From Saccharopolyspora galaxeae (lineage in GTDB: Bacteria > Actinomycetota > Actinomycetes > Mycobacteriales > Pseudonocardiaceae): DNA of 64,000 nt. The stretch lies in assembly GCF_016526145.1 (NCBI RefSeq), contig NZ_JADDUE010000001.1, positions 620,001-684,000 on the forward strand. The letters run 5' to 3'. The translations under genes were made by a program, and so were the position numbers. Under the pieces are notes generated by a model. The model saw nothing but the letters and a program-made list of their open reading frames with translations. It was not told the DNA's origin and did not search any database. How positions within the stretch are numbered: position 1 is the stretch's first letter; each line of letters opens with the position of its first letter. Positions 1-7,523 of this stretch are shown one piece after another.

Positions 1-1
1 C

Positions 2-127
2 GTGACCGGCGCGGGCCTGGCGCTGCACGACATGATCAAGGCGGTGGATCCCGCGGCGGTCTTGGACGGCGTGTGCGTGCAGCGCAAGGAAGGCGGCAAG
101 ACCGGGACGTGGACCCGCGAGGACTGA
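2..127 (+). CDS. moaC: Cyclic pyranopterin monophosphate synthase MoaC, C-terminal end (gene cut by the window edge)
   Basis: Only the last 41 residues are present. MoaC converts the MoaA product into cyclic pyranopterin monophosphate, the first stable intermediate of molybdenum cofactor synthesis. The tail shows the family block VTGAGLALHDMIKAVDP followed by GGKTGTW, which corresponds to the MoaC pattern of a conserved Ala-rich helix, D-M-x-K-A-x-D and K-x-G-G-K-x-G near the C terminus. The reading frame enters from the left edge, so the start cannot be placed. The next gene, a MogA-MoaE fusion on the same strand about 270 bp downstream, supports a cofactor assignment. The identification rests on a short but characteristic segment. 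Confidence 0.85.
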   Translation: MTGAGLALHDMIKAVDPAAVLDGVCVQRKEGGKTGTWTRED

Positions 128-141
128 CGCGTCCCGGCAAC

Positions 142-200
142 CGGGCCGCACGATCGGAAAACGGGCCGCACTACCGGCGGCGGGGCGGAAAACGGGCCGC
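142..200. repeat. Short direct repeat between moaC and mogA-moaE
   Basis: The 15-bp word CGGAAAACGGGCCGC occurs at 155-169 and again at 186-200, a 31-bp step, with a third partial copy (CGGGCCGCAC) near 142-151. It lies in the 273-bp intergenic stretch after moaC, which contains no convincing gene. Function unknown. Confidence 0.5.
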
Positions 201-400
201 GCCGCACGACCGGGGTTCCGCCGCACGCCACGACGGCAACCGGCCGCACGGCCGGATCGCGGCGACGCCGCCCGCGGCCGGTGGCGAAGACTTCGCCGTC
301 GAGATGGACACCGGGAATCAGCACGGCTCGCGAACCGCAGCGCCGCCGCGCTCGTAGGCTGGAACCACCGCCGACCTCCCCGTCGCAAGGAGACCCGCAG

Positions 401-1348
401 ATGCCTGCCCGCACCGCCCGCGTCGTGGCCGCCTCGAACCGCGCCGCCGCCGGGGTGTACGAGGACCGCACCGGCCCGGTGATCGTCGAATGGCTGCGCG
501 CCCGCGGCTACGAGGTGCCCGAGCCGCTGGTAGTGCCGGACGGCGAGCCGGTCGGCAACGCGCTGCGCGGCGCGGTCGCCGACGAGGTCGCGGTGGTGCT
601 CACGACCGGCGGCACCGGTATCAACCCGAACGACCGCACTCCCGAGGTCACCGCGGAGGTGCTGGACCACCCGGTCCCGGGCCTGGCGGACGCGATCCGC
701 GCGGCGGGGCTTCCGCAGGTGCCGACCGCGGTGCTCTCCCGCGGCCTGGCCGGGGTGAGCGGACGGACCTTGATCGTGAACCTGCCGGGCTCGCGCGGCG
801 GAGTCGCGGACGGGCTCGGCGTGCTCGACGGGGTGCTCGAGCACGCGGTGGACCAGCTGCACGGCGGCGATCACGTCCAGGCGCCGGAAGCGCACGCACA
901 TCACCACGAGCCGGAGATCGTGCCCACCGACGTGCTGCAGGCCGAGGTGACCGCGGAGCCGCTGAACGTCGAAGACCTGGCCGCGCGGGTCGAGCACCGA
1001 GCCGCAGGCGCTGTCGTGACGTTCAGCGGTGTGGTGCGCGACCACGACGGCGGCCGCGGCGTCAGCGAACTCGAATACGTCGGCCACCCCACTGCCAACG
1101 ACGTGATCCGCGAGGTCGCCGACGAACTGGCCGCGGGCCGCGCGGGCGTTCGCGCGCTGGCCGTGGCGCACCGCGTCGGCAGGCTCGGCATCGGGGACGT
1201 CGCGCTGGCCTGCGCGGTCTCCGCAGACCACCGCAAGGAGGCGTTCGAGGTGTGCGCCGAACTGGTCGACGAGGTCAAGCGCCGGCTGCCGATCTGGAAG
1301 CGCCAGGTGTTCCACGACGGCGCCGAGGAATGGGTCAACTGCCCCTGA
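401..1348 (+). CDS. Fused molybdopterin adenylyltransferase (MogA/MoaB type) and molybdopterin synthase large subunit MoaE
   Basis: A 315-residue two-domain protein. Residues 1-155 are the MogA/MoaB domain: the TTGGTGINPNDRTPE signature is at about 68-82 and NLPGSRGG at 127-134. This half adenylylates molybdopterin before metal insertion. A His/Ala/Glu-rich linker (about 160-175) leads into MoaE (about 178-315), which shows AHRVGRLGIGD and the catalytic C-terminal RLPIWKRQ. MoaE transfers sulfur from the MoaD thiocarboxylate to cyclic pyranopterin monophosphate. The ATG at 401 is chosen because AAGGAG (387-392) sits at the right distance; upstream in-frame starts lack a site. In M. tuberculosis the two halves are adjacent separate genes (mog, moaE2). 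The partner moaD lies 1.6 kb away on the other strand. Confidence 0.9.
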   Translation: MPARTARVVAASNRAAAGVYEDRTGPVIVEWLRARGYEVPEPLVVPDGEPVGNALRGAVADEVAVVLTTGGTGINPNDRTPEVTAEVLDHPVPGLADAIRAAGLPQVPTAVLSRGLAGVSGRTLIVNLPGSRGGVADGLGVLDGVLEHAVDQLHGGDHVQAPEAHAHHHEPEIVPTDVLQAEVTAEPLNVEDLAARVEHRAAGAVVTFSGVVRDHDGGRGVSELEYVGHPTANDVIREVADELAAGRAGVRALAVAHRVGRLGIGDVALACAVSADHRKEAFEVCAELVDEVKRRLPIWKRQVFHDGAEEWVNCP

Positions 1349-1375
1349 TTCTTTTCAGTTGGTGCGGGAACGAAA

Positions 1376-1412
1376 CGGGACCCTGCCGCTGGGGGATGGC
1401 GGCAGGGTCCCG
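1376..1412. terminator. Strong hairpin between the convergent mogA-moaE and rpf genes
   Basis: A perfect 14-bp inverted repeat (CGGGACCCTGCCGC, 1376-1389, with its complement at 1399-1412) encloses a 9-nt loop. It lies just after the stop of the MogA-MoaE gene and before the stop of rpf, so it can serve both strands. No clear U-tract follows, which is common in actinobacteria. Confidence 0.75.
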
Positions 1413-1493
1413 AGTGGAGGGGCCTGCCGGTCCGCACGGGGGAGCGGAGCCGGCCGACCTGCTCCGGATCGCCGGGCCGGGCCCGGCGGGTGA

Positions 1494-2135
1494 TCACTTG
1501 ATGTCGAGCTGCTGACCCGGGAAGATCATGTTCGGGTCCTGCAGCACGTTGCCGTTGCGCTCGAAGATGTCCTGGTAGTTCACGCCGTACTGCTTGGCGA
1601 TCTTGCCCAGGGTGTCCCCGGTCTGCACGGTGTAGTCCGAGCCGCCGGACTTCACCGCGGACTTCTTGCTGCTCTTCGAGGAGCTGCTCTCGGACTTCTT
1701 GCTGCTCTTCGAGGAGCTGTCGTCCGAGGAGCTGCTGGCCTTGCTCGAGCTGCCACTGGTGCTGCCGCTGGTCCAGCTGGTCTTGGAAGTGCAGCCCGGC
1801 CAGGCGCCGGGGCCCTGCGCCTGCAGGACCTTCTCGGCCACCTGGATCTGCTCTTCGCGGCTGGCGTCCTTGGCGTTCGAGGCGTACTGCGAACCGCCGT
1901 AGGCCTTCCAGGTCGACGGAGTGAACTGCAGACCACCGGAGAACCCGTTGCCGGTGTTGGCGCTCCAGTTCCCGCTGCTCTCGCACTGCGCGAGCTTGTC
2001 CCAGTCGGCCGCGTTGGCGGGCGCTGCGATCGCGATCGGGGCTGCGACCACGGCGCCTGCGACGGCGATCCGGGCGGCGTTGCGGGTGACGCTGGAGGTC
2101 GAAGGTTTCCGGTGCTTACCTGCGTTGCGAGCCAT
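1494..2135 (-). CDS. rpf: Resuscitation-promoting factor (secreted lytic transglycosylase with LysM domain)
   Basis: A 213-residue secreted muralytic enzyme. A signal peptide occupies about residues 1-45, ending near APANA. The Rpf transglycosylase domain follows, with the catalytic Glu in WDKLAQCESSGNW and the typical GGLQFTPSTW and ASREEQIQVAEKVL blocks. A low-complexity Ser/Lys/Asp linker with repeated SSKSSKKS-like units leads to a C-terminal LysM domain (YTVQTGDTLGKIAKQYGV). Such proteins cleave peptidoglycan and help spores or dormant cells resume growth. The ATG at 2135 has AGGAGAG just upstream. A c-di-AMP riboswitch ends 15 nt before the start, and a CRP-like site lies farther upstream, so both c-di-AMP and cAMP control are likely. 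Its position beside moaD/moaA matches M. tuberculosis rpfA. Confidence 0.93.
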   Translation of the reverse strand: MARNAGKHRKPSTSSVTRNAARIAVAGAVVAAPIAIAAPANAADWDKLAQCESSGNWSANTGNGFSGGLQFTPSTWKAYGGSQYASNAKDASREEQIQVAEKVLQAQGPGAWPGCTSKTSWTSGSTSGSSSKASSSSDDSSSKSSKKSESSSSKSSKKSAVKSGGSDYTVQTGDTLGKIAKQYGVNYQDIFERNGNVLQDPNMIFPGQQLDIK

Positions 2136-2149
2136 GTCCCTCTCCTGCC

Positions 2150-2312
2150 GCGCCTGCGAGTTGAGCCATGTCGGGTTCGGGCTGCTGGCAGCCCGTCCCG
2201 GCTCGGGGAGCATCCGCACTCGTGGGCGTTCGGGGCGCCCGTGGTGCTTTCCCGCCCCTGTCCGGTGTGTTCGGTTTCGGGGGTTGGAAGCCCGCCGGAC
2301 AGGGTTCGGCGC
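2150..2312 (-). promoter_or_regulatory. ydaO-type cyclic di-AMP riboswitch in the rpf leader
   Basis: On the minus strand the leader contains the hallmark blocks of this RNA: GCCGAACCCTGTCCGG near its 5' end, a CCAACCC element, CAGGGGCGGG, and near the 3' end GCCCGAACCCGACA followed by CTCGCAGGCG. The ends close a P1 stem, GCGCC (2308-2312) with GGCGC (2150-2154). The element stops 15 nt before the rpf start, with only the ribosome-binding site between. This class binds c-di-AMP and is established upstream of rpf-type cell-wall hydrolase genes in actinobacteria, where ligand binding lowers expression. The match is from memory of the consensus, without a covariance-model search. Confidence 0.9.
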
Positions 2313-2402
2313 TGCGGACTTCCGGGTCCTTGCTGATCGGTTCGGGGCCGACCGGGGAGCGACACTACGTAACTGTTGGACGAAGCGGAAATCAGAGTTC
2401 AC

Positions 2403-2416
2403 GTGACGGTCGTCAC
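2403..2416. promoter_or_regulatory. CRP/Cmr-family binding site upstream of rpf
   Basis: GTGA-CGGTCG-TCAC fits the CRP-family consensus GTGA-N6-TCAC exactly and is a near-perfect palindrome (GTGAC/GTCAC). It lies about 90 bp upstream of the riboswitch on the rpf side. A possible -10 (TACGTA, on the minus strand) lies some 40 bp downstream. CRP control of rpfA is known in M. tuberculosis and Streptomyces, which makes this site credible. Confidence 0.65.
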
Positions 2417-2923
2417 AGTAACGAGCGTTCGGGGCCTGTCGATCCCGATCATTTTCGCTGATCAGGGGGCCGTTATCGTCCCGTTTCCGGCCCGATATCG
2501 ATCACCGTCAGTGAGGCGTGGCTCACCCCTTTAGCGGGCGGGAAACCTGCCCGTCGACGACTCGCAACCTTCCCCGGGCGCCTCGATCACGGTCCTGGCG
2601 CGCGTGGATCCGGCTCGCGACGCGATCACGCAGTGATCAACCTAGATTACGCAAAGTAGCAGCGGTTGCTCGGTGGTGTGATCAAATCAGGGAAGATCGG
2701 CGAGCTCCATCAAGTCGCAGCACGGGTCGGCCGAGGGCCGTCCGGAGCCGACGTGCAGAGGCGCAGCGGGGCCGCTCGATCGCACACCGCAACATCACTC
2801 GTTAGAGCGTGTCAGACACGCGGGGCCATGTTGTATTCGCGCACGCACGCCTGCGCGGGCGGATAAATAAGGAGTAGCGGCGAACCTTGGAGTAGCCGCG
2901 CACGCCGCGGCGGGGGCGGCGGT
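2417..2923. other. Intergenic region upstream of rpf and downstream of moaD
   Basis: About 500 bp with no supportable gene on either strand; the short open frames here have no coding signature. It contains several GATC-rich inverted repeats. The clearest is GATCAC-GCA-GTGATC at 2624-2638, which is repeated in a longer-spaced form upstream of sepH. The moaD stop at 2924 forms the right boundary. Confidence 0.5.
2624..2638. promoter_or_regulatory. GATCAC-n3-GTGATC palindrome, candidate operator
   Basis: Perfect 6-bp half-sites GATCAC (2624-2629) and GTGATC (2633-2638) flank GCA. The same half-sites with a 5-nt centre occur at 35073-35089. The binding protein is unknown. The site is 490 bp upstream of the rpf start, in a region with no other gene reading away from it. 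Confidence 0.4.
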
Positions 2924-3190
2924 TCAGCCGCCCGCGAACGGCGGCAGCACGTCCAGCTCATCGCCCTCGGCGACCTCGGCCCCGCGGTCCCGCACCGCGA
3001 CGCCGTTGAGCAGGAAGCTGCACGCGGCGACCACCTGGGCCAGCCGCCTGCCGTGCGAGCTCAGCACGGCATCCACCACGTCCGAAGCCAGCACCGCGCC
3101 GTTCGGGAGAGCCGGCGCCACCTGCACCGTCTCTTCGGCCACACCGGCGGCCTCCCGCGCGCCTGCGAAATAGCGCACGCGCACCGCCAC
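2924..3190 (-). CDS. moaD: Molybdopterin synthase small (sulfur carrier) subunit MoaD
   Basis: An 88-residue ubiquitin-fold protein that carries sulfur as a C-terminal thiocarboxylate for the MoaE half of the fusion gene. It opens with VRVRYFAGAREAAG, the standard MoaD first strand, contains SFLLNGVAV and EGDELDVLPPFAGG, and ends in the obligatory Gly-Gly. The GTG at 3190 gives a normal-length protein; an in-frame GTG at 3229 would add 13 residues and cannot be excluded. It is the second gene of a moaA-moaD pair, starting about 45 bp after the moaA stop. Confidence 0.88.
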   Translation of the reverse strand: MAVRVRYFAGAREAAGVAEETVQVAPALPNGAVLASDVVDAVLSSHGRRLAQVVAACSFLLNGVAVRDRGAEVAEGDELDVLPPFAGG

Positions 3191-3234
3191 CGCTCGGCGT
3201 TCGGGTTGCTCCGTGGATCGCGTCGGCACAGCGC

Positions 3235-4293
3235 TCAACCCCCGATCGCGCTCATCGGCCGGGACGGCTGGGCGAAACCGGAGGAGTCCATCCCGTGTCC
3301 GGCCGCCTTCGCCCACATCGTGTCCCGCCACAGCCGGGCCAGTTCCGCGTCGTCCGCGCCGGACCGCAGCGGCCCGCGCAGGTCGGTTTCCGTGGTGGAG
3401 AAAAGGCAGGACCGCAATTGCCCGTCCGCGGTGAGCCGGGTGCGGTCGCAGGCCGCGCAGAACGGCCGGGTCACCGAGCCGATCACGCCGACCGTGCCGG
3501 GCCCGCCGTCGACCAGCCAGCGCTCGGCGGGTGCCGAGCCGCGCTCGGCCGCGTGCGGGGTCAGGCTGAATTCGGCGGCGAGCTGCTCCAGGATCTCGTC
3601 CGCGGTGACCATCTGCGCGCGGTCCCAGCCGTGTTGCGGGTCCAGCGGCATCTGCTCGATGAACCGCAGCTGGTAGCCCTGCTCCAGGCAGAACCGCAGC
3701 AGGTCGCCCGCTTCGTCGTCGTTCTGCCCGCGCAGCAGCACCGCGTTGACCTTGACCGGTTCCAGCCCGGTGGACTTGGCCGCGGCCAGCCCGGCCAGCA
3801 CGTCGTCGAAGCGGTCCCGGCGGGTCAGCTCGCGGAAGGTGTCCGGGCGCAGCGTGTCCAGCGAGACGTTGACCCGGTCCAGGCCCGCATCGACCAGCGC
3901 GTCGGCGTAGCGGCCGAGGTTGATGCCGTTGGTGGTCAGCGAGGTCTTCGGGTTCCCGGGAAGTGCGCTGGTGGCGGCGATGACGTCGACGAGGTCCTGG
4001 CGCAGCAGCGGTTCCCCGCCGGTGAACCGCACGTTGGTGATGCCCAGTTCGCGCACCGCTAGCGAGATCACCCGGATCATCTCGTCGGTGTCGAGCATTT
4101 CCTGGCGCTTCATCCAGGGCAGGCCTTCGGCGGGCATGCAGTAGGTGCAGCGCAGGTTGCACTTGTCGATCAGCGACACCCGCAGGTCGGTGGCCACCCG
4201 CCCGAAGCGGTCGATCAGCGCCGGGGTGTCCGGGCGCGCCGAGCTGTCGGTCTCGGCGCGCACCGCCGGGATTCCCAGGTCCACTGCGTTCAC
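3235..4293 (-). CDS. moaA: GTP 3',8-cyclase MoaA (radical SAM)
   Basis: A 352-residue enzyme catalysing the radical rearrangement of GTP that begins molybdenum cofactor synthesis. The SAM-binding [4Fe-4S] motif is DKCNLRCTYCM (Cys45, Cys49, Cys52). The GEP-like SAM motif is FTGGEPLLR. The C-terminal substrate cluster is FCAACDRTRL followed 13 residues on by SCLFS. The protein ends in the conserved Gly-Gly. The start is a GTG at 4293; a second in-frame GTG lies three codons inside. It reads away from the HTH-TOBE/modABC operon, sharing a 160-bp divergent control region, and is followed by moaD. Confidence 0.95.
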   Translation of the reverse strand: MNAVDLGIPAVRAETDSSARPDTPALIDRFGRVATDLRVSLIDKCNLRCTYCMPAEGLPWMKRQEMLDTDEMIRVISLAVRELGITNVRFTGGEPLLRQDLVDVIAATSALPGNPKTSLTTNGINLGRYADALVDAGLDRVNVSLDTLRPDTFRELTRRDRFDDVLAGLAAAKSTGLEPVKVNAVLLRGQNDDEAGDLLRFCLEQGYQLRFIEQMPLDPQHGWDRAQMVTADEILEQLAAEFSLTPHAAERGSAPAERWLVDGGPGTVGVIGSVTRPFCAACDRTRLTADGQLRSCLFSTTETDLRGPLRSGADDAELARLWRDTMWAKAAGHGMDSSGFAQPSRPMSAIGG

Positions 4294-4454
4294 AGTTCGA
4301 CCCTAACCCCGCACGCAGCGGTATTTCGAGCTTCTGCCGATCATGCTTGCACCGGCGGTGAACTGCGCAGACATCCGCGGGAGCGGAGCGATTCCGCGGT
4401 TGCGTGGGAAATGGCACTGTTTCAGCCGCAACTGCGGAAGTATTCTGCCCGACT

Positions 4455-4853
4455 GTGCCGCACTACCGGATATCGGAGGCCGCCGGCCTGCTCGGGGTCA
4501 GCGATGACACCGTCCGCCGCTGGGTCGACGCGCGCCAGCTGGCCGCGCAGCGGGACGACGCGGGCAGGCTCGTCGTGGACGGCGCGGAACTCGCCGAGTT
4601 CGCGCGTGCGCAGGCCCGATCCGTGCCGGATCCCTCGGGTGTGGGCCGCTCGGCGCGCAACCGGCTCGTCGGGCTGGTCACCGAAATCGTCTCGGACCGG
4701 GTGATGTCCCAGGTGGAGCTGCAGTGCGGCCCGCACCGGGTGGTGTCGCTGATGAGCACCGAAGCCGTGCAGGAGCTGGGGCTGCAACCGGGAGTGCTGG
4801 CGGTGGCGGTGGTCAAGTCGACCACCGTCGTGGTGGAGACACCGGGAGGCTGA
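4455..4853 (+). CDS. Helix-turn-helix protein with C-terminal TOBE/Mop molybdate-binding domain
   Basis: About 132 residues. The first 50 form an excisionase/MerR-like HTH (YRISEAAGLLGVSDDTVRRWVD). Residues about 68-130 are a molybdopterin-type TOBE domain with RNRLVGLVTEI and QVELQCGPHRVVSLMSTEAV, which in Mop/ModE proteins binds molybdate. It is likely a molybdate-responsive regulator or storage protein for the operon it heads. GTG 4455 is preferred because it starts right at the HTH; GTG 4404 is an alternative. The stop is 2 bp before the modA start, and its last codons contain the modA ribosome-binding site (GGGAGG), so modA translation is probably coupled. Divergent from moaA. Confidence 0.82.
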   Translation: MPHYRISEAAGLLGVSDDTVRRWVDARQLAAQRDDAGRLVVDGAELAEFARAQARSVPDPSGVGRSARNRLVGLVTEIVSDRVMSQVELQCGPHRVVSLMSTEAVQELGLQPGVLAVAVVKSTTVVVETPGG

Positions 4854-4855
4854 TC

Positions 4856-5629
4856 GTGGGCAAGGGCAAGATCGTCGGCAGGGGCGTCGCCGGGCTGACC
4901 GGATTGGCGCTGCTGGCGGGGTGTTCGGCGGCGGGGCAGGAGCAGCCGCAGGGCGAGCGGACGGTGACGGTGCTCGCGGCGGCTTCGCTGACCGAGTCGT
5001 TCGACCAGCTCGGGCAGCGGTTCAGCGCCGAGAACCCCGGGGTGCGCGTGCAGTTCGACTACGCCGGTTCGTCCACGTTGGCCGAACAGCTCAAGCAGGG
5101 GCGGCAGGCCGACCTGTTCGCCTCCGCGGACACCAAGAACATGACCAAGGCGACCAGCGCCGGAGTCGCCGCGGGCGAGCCGCAGACCTTCGCCACGAAC
5201 AAGCTGACCATCGCGGTGCCGAAGGGGAACCCGGGCAACATCCGTTCGCTGGCCGACCTGAACGCGCCCGGCCGGGACGTGGTGCAGTGCGCGCCGCAGG
5301 TCCCGTGCGGGGCGGCGGCGCAGACCGCGGAGCGGGCCGCCGGCGTGCAGGTGCGCGCGGCCAGCGAGGAGAACGACGTGAAGTCGGTGCTGCGCAAGGT
5401 CACCGCGGGTGAGGCGGACGCCGGGCTGGTGTACGTCTCGGACGCGAAGGCCGCGGCCGGGCAGGTCGACTCGGTCGAGTTCCCCGCGGCCGACGCGGCG
5501 ATCAACGACTATCCGATCGTGCCGGTCAAGGGCGCCGCGGAACCGGAGCTGGCCGCGAAGTTCCTGGAGTTCGTGCGCGGCCCGGCCGGTGCGGAAGTGC
5601 TCGGGCAGCACGGGTTCGGGACTCCTTGA
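4856..5629 (+). CDS. modA: Molybdate ABC transporter substrate-binding lipoprotein ModA
   Basis: A 257-residue periplasmic-binding-type protein. The N terminus is a lipoprotein signal with lipobox LLAGCS. The mature part begins VTVLAAASLTESFDQLG, the ModA fingerprint, followed by FDYAGSSTLAEQLKQGRQADLFASAD, here seen in pieces, and late motifs ending EFVRGPAGAEVLGQHGFG. It captures molybdate (or tungstate) at the outer face of the membrane and delivers it to ModB. GTG 4856 is supported by GGGAGG inside the end of the previous gene. The stop overlaps the modB start. Confidence 0.93.
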   Translation: MGKGKIVGRGVAGLTGLALLAGCSAAGQEQPQGERTVTVLAAASLTESFDQLGQRFSAENPGVRVQFDYAGSSTLAEQLKQGRQADLFASADTKNMTKATSAGVAAGEPQTFATNKLTIAVPKGNPGNIRSLADLNAPGRDVVQCAPQVPCGAAAQTAERAAGVQVRAASEENDVKSVLRKVTAGEADAGLVYVSDAKAAAGQVDSVEFPAADAAINDYPIVPVKGAAEPELAAKFLEFVRGPAGAEVLGQHGFGTP

Positions 5630-6429
5630 GGGCACGACGTCCGTTGCGGGCTGTGGCCGTGCCGGGAGTCCTGTGGCTGCCCGCGGTGCTCGCGCTGGCC
5701 CTGATCGTCCTGCCCGTGCTCGGGCTGCTGACCCGCGTCGACGCGGCCCGGTTGCCCGCGCTGCTGAGCAGTCCGGCCGCGCTGGACGCGTTGAACCTGT
5801 CGGTGCGCACCTCGTTCGTCGCGACCGCGTTGTCGCTGGTGCTGGGCGGGCCGCTCGCGGTCGTGCTGGCGCGCGCCCGGCTGCGCGGGCTGCGGGTGCT
5901 GCGTGCCGTGGTGCTGCTGCCGCTGGTGCTGCCGCCGGTCGTGGGCGGGCTGGCGCTGCTGTACCTGCTCGGGCGGACCGGTCCGGTCGGCGGCCTGCTC
6001 GATCTGGCGGGGCTGCGGTTGCCCTACACCACGGCCGCCGTGGTGCTGGCGCAGACGTTCGTGGCGATGCCGTTCCTGGTGGTCGGGCTGGAAGGCGCGC
6101 TGCGCTCGGCCGATGCCCGGTACGAGCAGGTCGCGGCCACGCTCGGCGCCGGACCGTGGCTGACCTTCCGGCGGGTCACGGTGCCGCTGCTGCTGCCCGC
6201 GCTGGGCTCCAGCGTGGTGCTCACGTTCGCCCGCGCGCTGGGCGAGTTCGGCGCGACGATCACGTTCGCGGGCAGCCTGCAGGGCACCACCCGAACCCTG
6301 CCGCTGGCCATCTACACCACCGCGCAGTCCGATGTGGACGCCGCGGTGGCGATGTCGCTGCTGCTGGTGGTGCTGGCGCTGCTGGTGATCGGCCTGGCGG
6401 GCACGAAAGCCGTGGAGGGACGCGGGTGA
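5626..6429 (+). CDS. modB: Molybdate ABC transporter permease ModB
   Basis: A 267-residue inner-membrane permease with about six hydrophobic helices. The EAA-loop that docks the ATPase is visible in GALRSADARYEQVAATLGAG followed by VTVPLLLPAL. The family ending ALGEFGATITFAG is present. The TTG at 5626 overlaps the modA stop (TTGA); a GTG at 5653 is an alternative that would remove nine residues. Its own stop overlaps the modC start by 4 bp, so modA, modB and modC are translated as one unit. Confidence 0.92.
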   Translation: MRARRPLRAVAVPGVLWLPAVLALALIVLPVLGLLTRVDAARLPALLSSPAALDALNLSVRTSFVATALSLVLGGPLAVVLARARLRGLRVLRAVVLLPLVLPPVVGGLALLYLLGRTGPVGGLLDLAGLRLPYTTAAVVLAQTFVAMPFLVVGLEGALRSADARYEQVAATLGAGPWLTFRRVTVPLLLPALGSSVVLTFARALGEFGATITFAGSLQGTTRTLPLAIYTTAQSDVDAAVAMSLLLVVLALLVIGLAGTKAVEGRG

Positions 6430-7523
6430 GCGGGCTGCACGCCGAGATCGAGTTCCACCGCGCCGAGTTCGCGCTGCACGCGGAACTGGACGTGCCGCCG
6501 GGCGAGGTGCTCGCGGTGCTCGGACCGAACGGGGCGGGCAAGTCGACGCTGCTGTCGGTGCTGTCCGGGCTGCTCGATCCGGACCGCGGGCGGGTGCAGC
6601 TGCAGCAGCAGGTGTGGTGCGACGCCGAGCGCCAGATCCACGTGCCCACGCACCGCCGGGGCGTCGGGCTGCTCGCGCAGAACGCGCTGCTGTTCCCGAA
6701 CCTGACCGCGCTGGAGAACGTCGCGTTCGGACCGCGTGCCGCGGGCGACCGCAAGGCGGCCGCCCGGCAGACCGCGCGGCACTGGCTGGCCGAGGTGGAC
6801 GCCGCCGAGCTCGCCGACCGCAAACCCGCCCAGCTCTCCGGCGGCCAGGCCCAGCGGGTCGCGCTCGCCCGCGCGCTGGCGGCCGCGCCCGAGCTGCTGC
6901 TGCTCGACGAGCCGCTCGCCGCCCTGGACGTGGACGCGGCACCGGCGATCCGCGGCCTGCTGCACCGCGTGCTGCGCGCGCAGCAGCAGCCGACCGTGCT
7001 GGTCACGCACGACGTGCTGGACGCGGTGGTGCTCGCCGACCGGGTCGCGGTGCTGGTGGACGGGCGGATCATCGAGCAGGGCCCGACGCGCGACGTGCTC
7101 GCCCGGCCGCGGGCGTCGTTCACCGCCCGCATCGCCGGGTTGAACCTGCTCACCGGGCCGGGTGCGGACGGCGGGCTCACCTTCGACGAGATCGCGGTGA
7201 CCGGTCGGGAAGCCGAGGCGGTCGCTGCCGGGGAGTCCGCGGCGGCGGTGTTCGCTCCGGCGGCCGTGGCGGTGCACCGCGAACGCCCGCACGCCAGCCC
7301 GCGCAACGCCGTGCCGGTGCGCCTCACCGGCCTCGAACCGCGCGGGGACGTGGTGCGGCTGCGCGCCGAAACCCGCACCGCAGGGCGGGTGGCGCTGGCC
7401 GCCGACGTGACTCCGGCGGCCGTTGCCGATCTGGGGCTCGCGCTCGAAGACCAGGTTTTCTTCGTGGTCAAGGCCACCGAAGTAGCCATCCACCCCCTTT
7501 CCGATGGATCATCGGTCCCGTGA
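6426..7523 (+). CDS. modC: Molybdate ABC transporter ATP-binding protein ModC
   Basis: A 365-residue ATPase. Walker A is GPNGAGKST (Lys39), the signature is LSGGQAQRVALARAL, Walker B is LLLLDEPLAALD and the switch histidine lies in LVTHD. The region after about residue 285 is a TOBE regulatory domain (HASPRNAVPVRLTGLE), as usual in ModC. It couples ATP hydrolysis to molybdate import through ModB. The GTG at 6426 overlaps the modB stop (GTGA), and its own stop overlaps the start of the downstream HAD gene in the same way. Confidence 0.94.
   Translation: MSGLHAEIEFHRAEFALHAELDVPPGEVLAVLGPNGAGKSTLLSVLSGLLDPDRGRVQLQQQVWCDAERQIHVPTHRRGVGLLAQNALLFPNLTALENVAFGPRAAGDRKAAARQTARHWLAEVDAAELADRKPAQLSGGQAQRVALARALAAAPELLLLDEPLAALDVDAAPAIRGLLHRVLRAQQQPTVLVTHDVLDAVVLADRVAVLVDGRIIEQGPTRDVLARPRASFTARIAGLNLLTGPGADGGLTFDEIAVTGREAEAVAAGESAAAVFAPAAVAVHRERPHASPRNAVPVRLTGLEPRGDVVRLRAETRTAGRVALAADVTPAAVADLGLALEDQVFFVVKATEVAIHPLSDGSSVP

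Noticed and set aside
1479-1498. A 20-bp identity (1479-1498 and 38505-38524) between the rpf 3' end and the citA/pdxH intergenic region
   Set aside because: In GC-rich DNA of this length, one such match is within reach of chance, and one copy is partly coding.
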